Source: JBKCUA01 sp046318675 | Lineage (GTDB): Bacteria > Pseudomonadota > Alphaproteobacteria > JAJTHO01 | Assembly: GCA_046318675.1 (NCBI GenBank) | Contig: JBKCUA010000028.1 | Span: forward strand, 1 to 59,737 | DNA: 59,737 bases | Reading direction: 5' to 3' | Part shown: positions 1-8,254 of the stretch, piece after piece | Layout of the letters: every line of letters begins with the position of its first letter | Position numbering within the stretch: position 1 is the first letter of the stretch | Position numbers and translations under genes: made by a program | The notes under the pieces: model-generated | What the model was told of the DNA's origin: nothing | Databases searched by the model: none | The model's input: only the letters and a program-made list of their open reading frames with translations

Positions 1-81
1 CCTTTATCGGGAAGGGTTTTTAGATTTTGAGTTTCAGCGTACCGCCTCACGCCTTAAAGAATTATCACACCCACGCGCATA

Positions 82-365
82 GGGCACCTCTATTATAGCT
101 GGTTGCACAATTAAAAGAATAGTTGCGACAAGCGCACGGCACAAAGTGCCGCGGCCGAATGGCCGAATAAAAAGAACCTCTCGCGCGCTGAAGACTTTAT
201 CCATATCTACCGCTAATTACGCAACGCGCTATACTCCCTGTATAGGGATGAGTGGCTCTGATGGGCTACGCGAGCAAACGTAAGCGTACTCACACGTACG
301 TGCGGAGTGCGAGCATAGACCTGACGACGCCAATCGCCCTAGAAATGAGGTTAATAGAGGTGCCC
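82..365. repeat. R1 miniature inverted-repeat element interrupted by an R2 element
   Basis: The stretch starts with GGGCACCTCTATTA and ends with TTAATAGAGGTGCCC, the same terminal inverted repeats as the uninterrupted copy at 11928-12073. A second element (R2, about 93-233) is inserted in the left terminal repeat. The remaining interior (ATAGGGATGAGTGGCTC, CGAGCAAACGTAAGCGTAC, CGCCCTAGAAATGAGG) matches the other R1 copies closely. It has no coding capacity. Short length, terminal repeats and dispersed copies fit a non-autonomous transposable element. Confidence 0.75.
93..233. repeat. R2 miniature element nested in R1
   Basis: About 141 bp with ends resembling TTATAGC and GCTATA. It contains two strong palindromes, around CGGCACAAAGTGCCG and CGGCCGAATGGCCG. 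It is the reverse complement of the element at 56962-57103, which is also inserted inside an R1 end at the same TA position. A short relative lies at 34184-34229 and a degenerate one at 40141-40375. Confidence 0.7.
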
Positions 366-383
366 GAATATTGTATATGCGGG

Positions 384-632
384 TCATCCGCGAGTGTAAT
401 CCCCATCCCAATATGCCCAACGTAATAATGGGTTGCCATCGCCGCCAGTATGATTTGGAATTTTTCTGTTTTTCTGGCGCATATTGGTAAGTAGCTTTAA
501 AATTTTGAGTTTACGCAAATACCGAGCGTTTGTCCGCAGGGAAAAAAGCATTTCCTTTGATGGACTTTTTTTTGCCTCTTCTATGGAGATGATTTCTTCG
601 TATAGGGAAAGTGCTTCTTCTATGTTTCCTTT
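384..632 (-). pseudogene. Possible truncated TPR-like gene remnant
   Basis: The minus strand is open from 632 down to a TGA at 384-386, but a TAA lies directly upstream and no convincing start codon exists. The first residues include GNIEEALSLYEEII, which resembles one tetratricopeptide helix pair; the rest shows no family I recognise. The end is only about 20 bp from the R1 element. I read it as a gene fragment left beside a mobile element. It could also be chance. Confidence 0.25.
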
Positions 633-692
633 TTACCTCATGGATAAAAATATAAAATATTTTTATGCAAAGTAAAAAAAAAATGGTAAATT

Positions 693-1961
693 CTAAACCC
701 GCCCCATCACCACCGACGCGTTTGTCCCCCCAAACCCAAACGAATTGGACACCGCTGTGCGGATAGTGCGTTTTTTGGCAACATGAGGCACAAAATCGAG
801 ATCGCAGCCGGGGGAAGGATTATCCAAATTCAACGTCGGCGGGGCGATTTGATCGCGCAGGGCGAGGATGCTGAAGATGGCTTCCACCGCGCCGGCCGCG
901 CCGAGGAGGTGGCCGATGGCGGACTTGGTGGAGGACATGGAGAGGTCGTAGGCTGATTTGCCGAACAAGCGCTTGACGGCGGCCGCTTCGATCTCATCTC
1001 CTAAGGGGGTGGAGGTACCGTGGGCGTTGATATAGTCAATATCCCCTGGTTGCAGGTCGGCACTGGCCAGTGCGGCTTTCATGGCGCGGTAAGCCCCGTC
1101 GCCGGTTTCCGACGGCGCGGTGATATGATAGGCATCGCCAGACATACCGTAGCCGAGGATTTCCCCGTACATGGTCGCGCCCCGGGCTTTGGCGTGCTCG
1201 TATTCCTCAAGCACGACAATCCCTGCACCTTCGCCCATAACAAAGCCATCACGGCCTTGATCCCACGGGCGGCTGGCCTTTTCTGGGGTGTCATTATATT
1301 CGGTGGAAAGGGCGCGGGCAGCGGCAAACCCGGCCAGGCCGGAACGGCAAATGGTAGCTTCGGCACCGCCAGCAATCATCACATCGGCATCGCCCCAAGC
1401 AATGATCCGCGCCGCATCGCCAATGGCGTGGGCACCGGTGGAACACGCCGTAACCACGGCATGGTTGGGGCCTTTGAAGCCGTATTTGATGGAAACGTTG
1501 CCCGAGGCAAGGTTAATCAAGCTGGAGGGGATAAAGAACGGGCTGACCCGGCGGGGGCCTTTGCTTATGAGGGTGCTAATAGTCTCTTCGATTTGTGGCA
1601 GGCCGCCAATGCCCGAGCCAATCATGACCCCGGTGCGGCAGCGAGCCTCCTCATTCTCTGGTGTCCACTTTGCATCAGCGACAGCCTCAGCCGCAGCGGC
1701 CAAGGCAAAGACAATAAAATCATCCATGCGGCGGCGATCTTTTTCCGAGGCCACGCTGTTGGGATCGAATATTTCCGGAAAGCCCAATACCTGCCCGGCA
1801 ATGCGGGCGGGAATATCCGCACACTCAAAGCGGCGAATGGCGCGAACACCGGACTTTCCGGCTAAGATATTCTGCCACGTGGTGGCGACATTACCGCCAA
1901 GGGGTGTAACAAGGCCAAGACCAGTTACTACCACCCGACGGCGTGATGCAGGAAAACGCAT
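693..1961 (-). CDS. fabF: Beta-ketoacyl-ACP synthase II (FabF)
   Basis: Condensing enzyme of type II fatty-acid synthesis: it joins malonyl-ACP to a growing acyl-ACP in the cytosol. From the ATG at 1961 the product has 422 residues, normal for FabF. The Cys-His-His triad is visible: Cys173 in TACSTGAHAIGD, His314 in NAHGTSTPLGD and His351 in KSAIGHLLGAAGA. The C-terminus carries the usual NSFGFGGTNAS motif. A TTG two codons upstream is a less likely start. The gene follows acpP with a 14 bp gap and is probably co-transcribed, the common acpP-fabF arrangement. Confidence 0.97.
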   Translation of the reverse strand: MRFPASRRRVVVTGLGLVTPLGGNVATTWQNILAGKSGVRAIRRFECADIPARIAGQVLGFPEIFDPNSVASEKDRRRMDDFIVFALAAAAEAVADAKWTPENEEARCRTGVMIGSGIGGLPQIEETISTLISKGPRRVSPFFIPSSLINLASGNVSIKYGFKGPNHAVVTACSTGAHAIGDAARIIAWGDADVMIAGGAEATICRSGLAGFAAARALSTEYNDTPEKASRPWDQGRDGFVMGEGAGIVVLEEYEHAKARGATMYGEILGYGMSGDAYHITAPSETGDGAYRAMKAALASADLQPGDIDYINAHGTSTPLGDEIEAAAVKRLFGKSAYDLSMSSTKSAIGHLLGAAGAVEAIFSILALRDQIAPPTLNLDNPSPGCDLDFVPHVAKKRTIRTAVSNSFGFGGTNASVVMGRV

Positions 1962-1975
1962 GGACAATAAACAGC

Positions 1976-2212
1976 TTAGGAGGAGTGTTTTTCGATGTAG
2001 TCTACAGCATCTTGAACTTGGAGGATTTTTTCTGCCGCATCATCGGGAATTTCAATCCCGAAGTGTTCTTCAAACGCCATTACCAGTTCAACGGTGTCAA
2101 GGCTGTCGGCGCCGAGATCGTCGATAAAGCTAGCATTGTTGGTAACTTTGGCTTCGTCCACGCCAAGATGTTCTACGATAATCTTACGGACGCGGTCGGC
2201 GATGTCGCTCAT
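1976..2212 (-). CDS. acpP: Acyl carrier protein
   Basis: 78-residue acidic protein that carries acyl chains on a 4'-phosphopantetheine arm. The attachment site is Ser37 in the motif DLGADSLDTVELVM. The reading frame continues upstream, but the ATG at 2212 is chosen because it gives the standard ACP N-terminus (MSDIADRVRKII) and is preceded by an AGGAAG ribosome-binding site at good spacing. It is the first gene of the acpP-fabF pair. Confidence 0.97.
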   Translation of the reverse strand: MSDIADRVRKIIVEHLGVDEAKVTNNASFIDDLGADSLDTVELVMAFEEHFGIEIPDDAAEKILQVQDAVDYIEKHSS

Positions 2213-2382
2213 GGTATCTTCCTTTCTGGCGGCAGCAACGGATTGTGTCATTGGTTTGTTAACTCCCTGTTGACGATTGGCGGTATTGGTAGCGTGCCTG
2301 TCGAGATTGTCAATCATGCTTTAGGGAGTCTTAAGTTTTATTATGCATACTAGGGCAATCATTATGTTGCGGGGTGTTGCCT

Positions 2383-3207
2383 ATGACCAGTCGTTCGTCC
2401 TCCGATTCGCCTGAAATTCAGGAAGCCCGCCTGTACCATCAAACAGGTCGTCTGGCAGAAGCCCAAGCTATGTATCGGGAAATATTGGGTAAGCGTCCAA
2501 ATGATTCCGCCGCCTTGTATGGGCTTGGGGTGATTTTAGTAGATTTGGGCAAGGTGCGGTTGGCGGAACGCTATTTTGAGGAGGCGTTGAGCCACGGCAC
2601 TGGTGAAGTTCAATATTACCGCAGTTACGCCTCTTTAGTATTAAAGCGCGGAGATACAGAACGGGCAATGAATATTCTGCGAACCTGCTTAACTTTATAC
2701 CCTGATGATGTGGAGACCTTGGTGTTGTTGGCTGATTACTCGTTGAGACAAGACGATGTGTTTGCCGCTATTGATTTATACCGCCGGGTTGTGGCTCTGT
2801 CCCCTGGGGCGGCGAAGGCTCAGCATTCCTTAGCTTCATCATTGTTTCAATGTGGTTTTGTTGCCGATGCGTTACCGCATTTTACAGCAGCGCACGAATT
2901 GTTGCCCTATTCGCTGGACGTGACGTTGGAGTATGCTGACGCCTTGTTAGCAGTCGGAAAGGTTGATGTCTGTGCGGCATTATTGGAAGAAGCCCGCTTG
3001 CTGTACCCCAAGGTTCCAGAATTGCACCAGCGCCGGGGGCGTGTAGCTTTGCGTCGGGGTTTGGTGGATACCGCTCTTGAAGCGTTGGAGACAGCGTTTT
3101 TTCTCAACAATCGCTTGGAAAATCTGCTGCGCGATTACGCGGCGGCGTTGGATGCGGCGGGGGATCATAAGGGGGCGGCCAAGGCCTTAGCGGCGGGGGG
3201 AGCGTAA
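2383..3207 (+). CDS. Tetratricopeptide-repeat protein, function unknown
   Basis: 274-residue protein made almost entirely of tandem helix-turn-helix TPR units, for example GRLAEAQAMYREILGKRPND near the N-terminus, LGKVRLAERYFEEAL, and AAIDLYRRVVALSPGAAKAQ. TPR arrays act as protein-protein scaffolds. No catalytic domain, signal peptide or membrane segment is visible. The ATG at 2383 follows a GGGG stretch at ribosome-binding distance; a GTG three codons earlier is possible. It is divergent from acpP, and the context does not reveal a partner. Confidence 0.8.
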   Translation: MTSRSSSDSPEIQEARLYHQTGRLAEAQAMYREILGKRPNDSAALYGLGVILVDLGKVRLAERYFEEALSHGTGEVQYYRSYASLVLKRGDTERAMNILRTCLTLYPDDVETLVLLADYSLRQDDVFAAIDLYRRVVALSPGAAKAQHSLASSLFQCGFVADALPHFTAAHELLPYSLDVTLEYADALLAVGKVDVCAALLEEARLLYPKVPELHQRRGRVALRRGLVDTALEALETAFFLNNRLENLLRDYAAALDAAGDHKGAAKALAAGGA

Positions 3208-3399
3208 GAGCAGTTGGAGAAAAAAAACTCCGGACATTTTCCTGAATTTAAATAAAATAAAAACAAAACAATGAATATCATCGTATTATTTTGTCGGCGG
3301 ACAAAAAAGTTTTGTAATGGATAACAGGACTCTTTAACGAAAAATACGACACATAAAAACCAATATTCTGCAATGGTTTAGCCATAAACAGTTTTGCTT

Positions 3400-4044
3400 T
3401 CAGACACCAGACAACAACACCCTCCCCCACCCATCCAGCCCCAGAAACCGCCCGGTTTGGCCGTTGGCGGTGATGACCTCCCCTAAAAATCCCGCATCGG
3501 CGAGCCATGCACTACGGACGCTGGCAAAGCCGAGGCGGTGGGCTTTAGCAAAGCCTTGTTCCAACGCCGTTACTATTTGATGCGCTAGGGTTTCGGCGTC
3601 GCCCTGATACCCAGCTTGAGCCAGGCACGCCGTGGGCCGATCCGCCACCGCCGGAGCCGTGGCCACGTTGACACCGATACCGATGAGCAGGGCTTCTCCT
3701 ACTACCTCGACCAAAATACCGCCGACTTTGAGGCCATTATAATACACATCATTAGGCCACTTGAACTGCAGGGTCGCCCCCCCCTGCCCCGCCGCTGCCC
3801 GCACGGCCAGTGCCACTAGGTAGCCCACCTGAGGCAACATTGCTTCCGGCACCGCCGCCTTCGGCCATGCTACCGTCAAAGCCAGATTGCCCGCCTCATG
3901 CACCCATGTCCGCCCCCATTGCCCTTGGCCAGCGGTTTGCCGATGGGCGAGCACGGCGAAAGGAGGCGGCTGAGTGAGGAGTTTTCGGCGAGCAACTTGA
4001 GTAGTGCTAGCGACTTGTTCAACAATAAAAAACGGTAAGGGCAA
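3400..4044 (-). CDS. birA: Biotin-[acetyl-CoA-carboxylase] ligase
   Basis: Attaches biotin to the carrier protein of acetyl-CoA carboxylase via biotinyl-AMP. The 214 residues lack the N-terminal winged-helix repressor domain of E. coli BirA, as usual in alphaproteobacteria, so it is a monofunctional ligase. Visible signatures are QTAGQGQWGR (residues 36-45, counterpart of the GRGRRGR adenylate loop), KWPNDV (95-100) and KVGGILVE. A short C-terminal domain ends in LDGWGRVLLSGV. It begins 3 bp after the stop of the sugar transferase gene, so the two are probably co-transcribed although functionally unrelated. Confidence 0.92.
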   Translation of the reverse strand: MPLPFFIVEQVASTTQVARRKLLTQPPPFAVLAHRQTAGQGQWGRTWVHEAGNLALTVAWPKAAVPEAMLPQVGYLVALAVRAAAGQGGATLQFKWPNDVYYNGLKVGGILVEVVGEALLIGIGVNVATAPAVADRPTACLAQAGYQGDAETLAHQIVTALEQGFAKAHRLGFASVRSAWLADAGFLGEVITANGQTGRFLGLDGWGRVLLSGV

Positions 4045-4047
4045 AAC

Positions 4048-5415
4048 TCAATACGCCCCATCCCGGCGCAGGACTACCCCCGCCGTGGCCCCGAGAATTT
4101 TCATATCCTGTATCAAAGAGGTCGTGGTGGCGTAAAAGCGATCCAATGCCACCCGTTGATCATAATCAATATCCGAACGGCCGCTCACCTGCCATAAGCC
4201 CGTGAGGCCAGGGCGCAGGGCGAGGTAATAATCGGCGTCGCGGCCATAGCGTTCCAGCTCCGCCGCCACAATCGGGCGCGGGCCAACGAGGCTCATCTCG
4301 CCCTTGAGGATGTTCCACAACTGCGGCAACTCATCCAAACTCGTGCGGCGCAAAAACTTACCCAATGGCGTCACCCGGGGATCGTTTTTCAGCTTGAAAT
4401 TCGCCTGCCACTCCGCCCGGGCAACGGGATCGACAGCCAAATGCTGTTCAAGTACTTCTTTAGCATTAACCACCATCGTACGAAATTTATAGCATAAAAA
4501 TACCTTGCCATAACGACCGATACGAGGATGACCAAAAAACGGCTGGCCGCCATCGCGGCTAATACGCCATGCCAACACCGCAAACAACGGTGCCAACACC
4601 ACCAAACCCAACGCCGCCCCCACCACGTCAATGGCGCGCTTCACCCCTGCCTTCAACAACCGCGCCAGAATCCGCCACTGCAATGCCCACCACTGCCCAC
4701 GACTACGCGGCATTCCCACGGTAACGGAGTGGGTTAAGGCTTTTGTTTTTTCATCAATATCGCTTCCTTTAAGCGACGGGGTTAGCACAACCAAGCTGCT
4801 GCGCAGCAGCCTTGATGCCCCGGACAAGCATAAATCTTCCCCGGCCACTAAGCGACCCTGCCGGGCAAACACCCTCGCCGGAACCGAGGCCAGCATCACA
4901 TCGCCCGTATCGTTGCTTTCAGATAAAGAAATAATCGGCGTTGCCGGCGCGGATACACCCCACAAAACCAACAACATAAATCGTCTTGCCAGCGGCACCA
5001 ATAAACCAATAATCGCCCAGTTCAGCGCAACATCTTGAAGCTGCACATACCCCGCATCCAGCAGACCCAGCACGGCTAATTCCGCCACCAACGCCGCCGC
5101 CGCCGCCGCTAACCCGGCCACCATGCTGAGCAAAAAACCCCGTACAACAAGAAATCGCTCTACCATCAAAAAAATAATAAAAAACAACAATGTTAACAAT
5201 AAACTTAAAGAGAAAGGGACGTTAAACCGTAAAATCTCTGGAGCCATATCAAAAGCCAGCGGAGCCAGCACCACCGGGTGAATCGCCAACACCAACCCCA
5301 AGCACAGCGGCGCAAAGGCCACCACGTCAACGGCCAACCCCTTAAAAAAAGACGATAAATGCAGCCAGTACAACCACGACAACGGCGCACTTTGAGCATG
5401 ACGAACAACAGGCAT
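4048..5415 (-). CDS. Polyprenyl-phosphate sugar-1-phosphate transferase (exopolysaccharide initiation)
   Basis: 455-residue membrane protein. The N-terminal half has several hydrophobic helices (about residues 10-155). The C-terminal half is a bacterial sugar-transferase domain starting near KRAIDVVGAALG (about residue 260), with KFRTM, LRRTSLDELPQLWNIL and the strongly conserved MSLVGPRP and RPGLTGLWQVSGR motifs. The family (WbaP/ExoY/WcaJ) transfers hexose-1-phosphate from a nucleotide sugar to undecaprenyl phosphate, the first step in repeat-unit assembly of exopolysaccharide or O-antigen. No other polysaccharide genes lie nearby, so the substrate cannot be predicted. Confidence 0.9.
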   Translation of the reverse strand: MPVVRHAQSAPLSWLYWLHLSSFFKGLAVDVVAFAPLCLGLVLAIHPVVLAPLAFDMAPEILRFNVPFSLSLLLTLLFFIIFLMVERFLVVRGFLLSMVAGLAAAAAALVAELAVLGLLDAGYVQLQDVALNWAIIGLLVPLARRFMLLVLWGVSAPATPIISLSESNDTGDVMLASVPARVFARQGRLVAGEDLCLSGASRLLRSSLVVLTPSLKGSDIDEKTKALTHSVTVGMPRSRGQWWALQWRILARLLKAGVKRAIDVVGAALGLVVLAPLFAVLAWRISRDGGQPFFGHPRIGRYGKVFLCYKFRTMVVNAKEVLEQHLAVDPVARAEWQANFKLKNDPRVTPLGKFLRRTSLDELPQLWNILKGEMSLVGPRPIVAAELERYGRDADYYLALRPGLTGLWQVSGRSDIDYDQRVALDRFYATTTSLIQDMKILGATAGVVLRRDGAY

Positions 5416-5500
5416 GGACGCCTCTTCAAGTTTGTACTAGTGTACCAGAAATCGTTAAAGGTGCAAAACCTTTCTTAACATAATAATCAAGGATTTTCTC

Positions 5501-6145
5501 ATGGACGCTGCCCAACATTTAGACCATGCCCTCACCTGGCGCTACGCCACCAAGCGTTTTGATCCAGCAAAAAAAATTGCCGCAAAAGACTGGGCAGTCC
5601 TGACCCAGGCTCTGATCAAGACCCCGTCGTCGTACGGCCTGCAACCATGGAAATTCATCATCGTCCAAAACTCTGAAATCCGGCTAAAACTCCGAGCCGT
5701 CTCCTGGGATCAGGGGCAAGTCACCGACGCCTCGCACCTAGTGGTGTTCACCTACCGGGAAACCATTGATCATGCTTATATTGATAGCTATATCAACAGC
5801 ATCGCCGCAACCCGAGGCATCGCCACCGACAAGCTCGAGGGTTATCGCCAGATGATCATCAGCGATTTAGTGGCAGGCCCCCGAGCCAGCATTATCCCCA
5901 CTTGGGCTCAACGCCAAGTGTATATCGCCCTTGGTTTTCTTTTGGAAAGCGCGGCGGTGCTGAATATTGATGCCTGCCCATTGGAAGGCCTTGACCCAGC
6001 GGCGTATGATAAAATTTTAGGCTTGGAAGGCAGCGGCTATAAAACCATTGTCGCCGCCGCGGTAGGCTATCGCCACGCCGAAGACAATTACGGTAGCCTC
6101 AAAAAGGTGCGTTTTCCCGCTGAGCAGGTCTTAACCATTGTCTGA
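5501..6145 (+). CDS. Nitroreductase-family NAD(P)H-dependent oxidoreductase
   Basis: 214-residue flavoprotein of the NfsB/YdgI type. The N-terminal RYATKRFDPAKK and the SSYGLQPWKFIIVQN segment are the usual FMN-contacting motifs, and the C-terminal region has the family's hydrophobic helix (QVYIALGFLLESAAVLNIDACPLEG). Such enzymes reduce nitroaromatics, quinones or flavins; the physiological substrate cannot be told from sequence. The stop codon overlaps the TTG start of hemW, indicating translational coupling. Confidence 0.88.
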   Translation: MDAAQHLDHALTWRYATKRFDPAKKIAAKDWAVLTQALIKTPSSYGLQPWKFIIVQNSEIRLKLRAVSWDQGQVTDASHLVVFTYRETIDHAYIDSYINSIAATRGIATDKLEGYRQMIISDLVAGPRASIIPTWAQRQVYIALGFLLESAAVLNIDACPLEGLDPAAYDKILGLEGSGYKTIVAAAVGYRHAEDNYGSLKKVRFPAEQVLTIV

Positions 6146-7271
6146 AGATCGTTGGACAGCGCTTTATGTGCATTATCCTTTTTGCTTGAAGCGCTGTCCA
6201 TATTGCGATTACAACGTCCACTTGCGAGGCAGCCTTGATGAGGATGCTTGGCTGGCGGCGTACCGCCGGGAGATACGGCACTATCAGGAGATGCTGCCCC
6301 ATGCCGTCATTGGCAGTATCTTTTTTGGCGGCGGCACCCCTTCCCTTCTACCCGCAGCATCAGTAGCGGCGATGCTTGACGACATTACGAGGGGCTGGAA
6401 AACCACCAGCGATCTGGAAATCACCCTCGAAGCCAACCCTACCAGCACCGAAGCAGGACGGCTAAAATCCTACCGCGTCGCCGGGGTCAATCGCGTCTCC
6501 TTAGGGGTGCAATCTCTACGGGATGAAGCGTTGCACTTTCTGGGGCGCGCCCATACCGCACAACAGGCACGGGACGCAATCCACCTTGCCGATACTCTCT
6601 TTGACCGCTGGTCGTTTGATCTGATGACTGCCCGGCCGGGGCAAACCTTAGATGACTGGGAGAACGAATTAACCGAAGCCCTCCATCTCTCGCCAACACA
6701 TTTGTCTATTTATCAACTGACCATTGAAGAACAAACCCCCTTTGCCCGTCGTCATGCACGGGGGGAATTTACGATGCCCGACACCGAGCTGGCGGCTGCT
6801 TTTTTTACCCTGACCAACGCGTTGTGCGTGGATAAGGGGCTACGCCGCTATGAAGTCTCGAGCCACGCCGTGCCGGGGGAGGAATGCCGCCACAACCTCG
6901 CCTACTGGCGGCTGCAAGACTACATCGGCATTGGTGCCGGTTCTCACGGTCGCCTGACCCTGAACGACCGCCGCCATGCCTCCGCCACCCACACCATGCC
7001 GGAAAAGTGGCAGCGGCAAGTTCTGGCCGAGGGGCATGGCCGCAAAAGCCTCACCGCCCTTGATACCCTCGCTCAGCGGGAGGAAGCCATTATCCTTGGC
7101 CTACGCAGCGTTGAGGGGCTTAATAAAAAGCTATACGCTCTCAATAATCAAACCGTTGCACGCCTGATGGCAGAAGACTTGCTAGAGGAAACCCCTACCC
7201 ATATCCGGGTGACTCCCAAGGGGTTGCTCATCCTCAACTGGATTGAAGCGGAACTGCTGCACGAGCCTTAA
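6138..7271 (+). CDS. hemW: HemW-type radical SAM haem chaperone
   Basis: 377-residue radical-SAM protein. Cys16, Cys20 and Cys23 (FCLKRCPYCDY) form the CxxxCxxC cluster motif, followed by FFGGGTPSLL and NRVSLGVQSL. This pattern fits HemW (old name HemN-like), now regarded as a haem-binding chaperone rather than a coproporphyrinogen oxidase; true HemN has a longer N-terminus. The start is a TTG overlapping the stop of the upstream nitroreductase by 8 bp. It leaves 11 residues before the conserved VHYPFC, the normal spacing, and no ATG in that region fits. Confidence 0.92.
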   Translation: MSEDRWTALYVHYPFCLKRCPYCDYNVHLRGSLDEDAWLAAYRREIRHYQEMLPHAVIGSIFFGGGTPSLLPAASVAAMLDDITRGWKTTSDLEITLEANPTSTEAGRLKSYRVAGVNRVSLGVQSLRDEALHFLGRAHTAQQARDAIHLADTLFDRWSFDLMTARPGQTLDDWENELTEALHLSPTHLSIYQLTIEEQTPFARRHARGEFTMPDTELAAAFFTLTNALCVDKGLRRYEVSSHAVPGEECRHNLAYWRLQDYIGIGAGSHGRLTLNDRRHASATHTMPEKWQRQVLAEGHGRKSLTALDTLAQREEAIILGLRSVEGLNKKLYALNNQTVARLMAEDLLEETPTHIRVTPKGLLILNWIEAELLHEP

Positions 7272-7471
7272 TGGTCATGGGTTTCTGGCTTACTGGGATC
7301 CAGCACGTACTGACGACTGCAATAAGGACACACCACCGCGCCGCTGCTCCCCAGATTTAAGAAAACCCTAGGGTGGCCCAACGCCCCGTTGCCGCCATCG
7401 CAAGCGACGTTACGCCGGGTCACTAAAACAGTGTCAACAGAAGGAACCGCGTTTTGAGCGTGCTGCATCAC
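7268..7471 (-). CDS. Small zinc-finger protein (NDUFS6-like, zf-CHCC family)
   Basis: 67-residue protein with the CHCC zinc-binding pattern: Cys24 and His33 in CDGGNGALGHPRVFLNL, then Cys48 and Cys51 in CPYCSRQYVL. This small family is widespread in alphaproteobacteria and related to the NDUFS6 accessory subunit of mitochondrial complex I. Its bacterial role is not established here. It converges on hemW with a 4 bp overlap of stop codons. Confidence 0.85.
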   Translation of the reverse strand: MMQHAQNAVPSVDTVLVTRRNVACDGGNGALGHPRVFLNLGSSGAVVCPYCSRQYVLDPSKPETHDH

Positions 7472-7527
7472 CGTCTGTTAGCCCAATGCCCTCGATGAGG
7501 CAAGGTGGTATTGCACACAAAACGATA

Positions 7528-7602
7528 TCATCGTTCGCGTGCAGGCCACGCAACAAAATTTTGATTCCTTAGTCCAAGTTGTGCTGCACGCTGAACTAGG
7601 AT
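7528..7602 (-). pseudogene. 3' fragment of a second copy of the 607-residue unknown gene
   Basis: The last 24 codons of this minus-strand frame read LVQRAAQLGLRNQNFVAWPARER before the stop. That aligns with the C-terminus of the unknown protein at 19906-21729 (LEQRAAQLELMTQNFTSWHARD). The DNA is also similar, so this is a relic of a paralogue with everything upstream lost. It abuts the truncated yqeY fragment. Confidence 0.6.
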
Positions 7603-7616
7603 GCTCTTCAAAAATT

Positions 7617-7735
7617 TTAACCCGCCAGCACCCTCTTCACCACCTCGCCCGCTTTCGCCATATCCATCTGGCCGGCGTATTGGCCGCGCAGGGCGGCCAT
7701 GACCTTGCCCATGTCTTTGATGGAGGTAGCGCCAA
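7617..7735 (-). pseudogene. Duplicated 3' end of yqeY (GatB/YqeY gene)
   Basis: These 119 bases match 31322-31440, the end of the intact yqeY gene, with only scattered substitutions. They keep its reading frame from SIKDMGKVMAALRGQYAGQ to the stop codon. Similarity ends near 7735, where the IS5-type transposase remnant begins. This is a partial duplication of a housekeeping gene end, not a functional gene. Confidence 0.88.
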
Positions 7736-7751
7736 GGCCAACCACCAAAAC

Positions 7752-8027
7752 TCCCGTATCCACCGCCGGGCATATCTAAATAAGCCATTGTCTGAATGCC
7801 AAAAAAAGGCCAACGTCACTCGTTCTCGCGTCCGTGCCAAAGTTGAACATATTTTTGGTCACATGGTCATCAGCATGGGCGGCCTAATGATCCACACCAT
7901 CGGCCTTGCCCGGGCACAAGTCAAAATAACACTTAAAAACATCGCTTACAACATGAAGCGCTTTACTTTCTTCGAAGCCAAGGCCACCGGATGGACTCCC
8001 GGCCAAACGAGCGCAACGGCCTGCTAA
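7752..8027 (+). pseudogene. C-terminal remnant of an IS5-family transposase
   Basis: The frame from 7752 reads SRIHRRAYLNKPLSE, then RSRVRAKVEHIFGHM, TIGLARAQVKITLKNIAYNMKRF and a stop at 8027. This is the C-terminal part of IS5-type DDE transposases, including the glutamate of the catalytic triad (KVEHIFG). The N-terminal two thirds, with both aspartates, are missing. About 160 bp downstream lies GTTGATAGAGGTGCCC (8190-8205), nearly the same as the terminal repeat of the R1 elements, suggesting that this IS could have mobilised R1. Confidence 0.8.
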
Positions 8028-8189
8028 AAATTGCTTCTCACGGGAAAAGTTTGTCTTGTCCCTTAAAAATCGCCAAAAAGTTGTAAAAAGCCCCCGCCCC
8101 GAGCCCAAAAAGTCCTGCCCCTAACGCGATCTCATGCCGCTTTTTTCCCCTTAATGACCTCCATCGTCCCTGATTCTATCCAAAATCGC

Positions 8190-8243
8190 GTTGATAGAGG
8201 TGCCCTTTATCAATATCTACCGCTAATTACGCAACGCGCTATT
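8190..8243. repeat. R1 terminal repeat joined to an R2 end fragment
   Basis: GTTGATAGAGGTGCCC matches the R1 right terminus. It is followed directly by about 38 bp (ATATCTACCGCTAATTACG, then CAACGCGCTAT) that match the end of R2 at 196-232. The stretch lies between the IS5 remnant and the 3' end of topA. It is either the true right end of that IS plus an inserted R2 piece, or a hybrid relic. Confidence 0.6.
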
Positions 8244-8254
8244 GTCGACACGCC

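Noticed and set aside
1020..1865. Long open frame opposite fabF
   Set aside because: It lies wholly antisense to a clear FabF gene with all catalytic motifs; GC-rich codon use creates such shadows.
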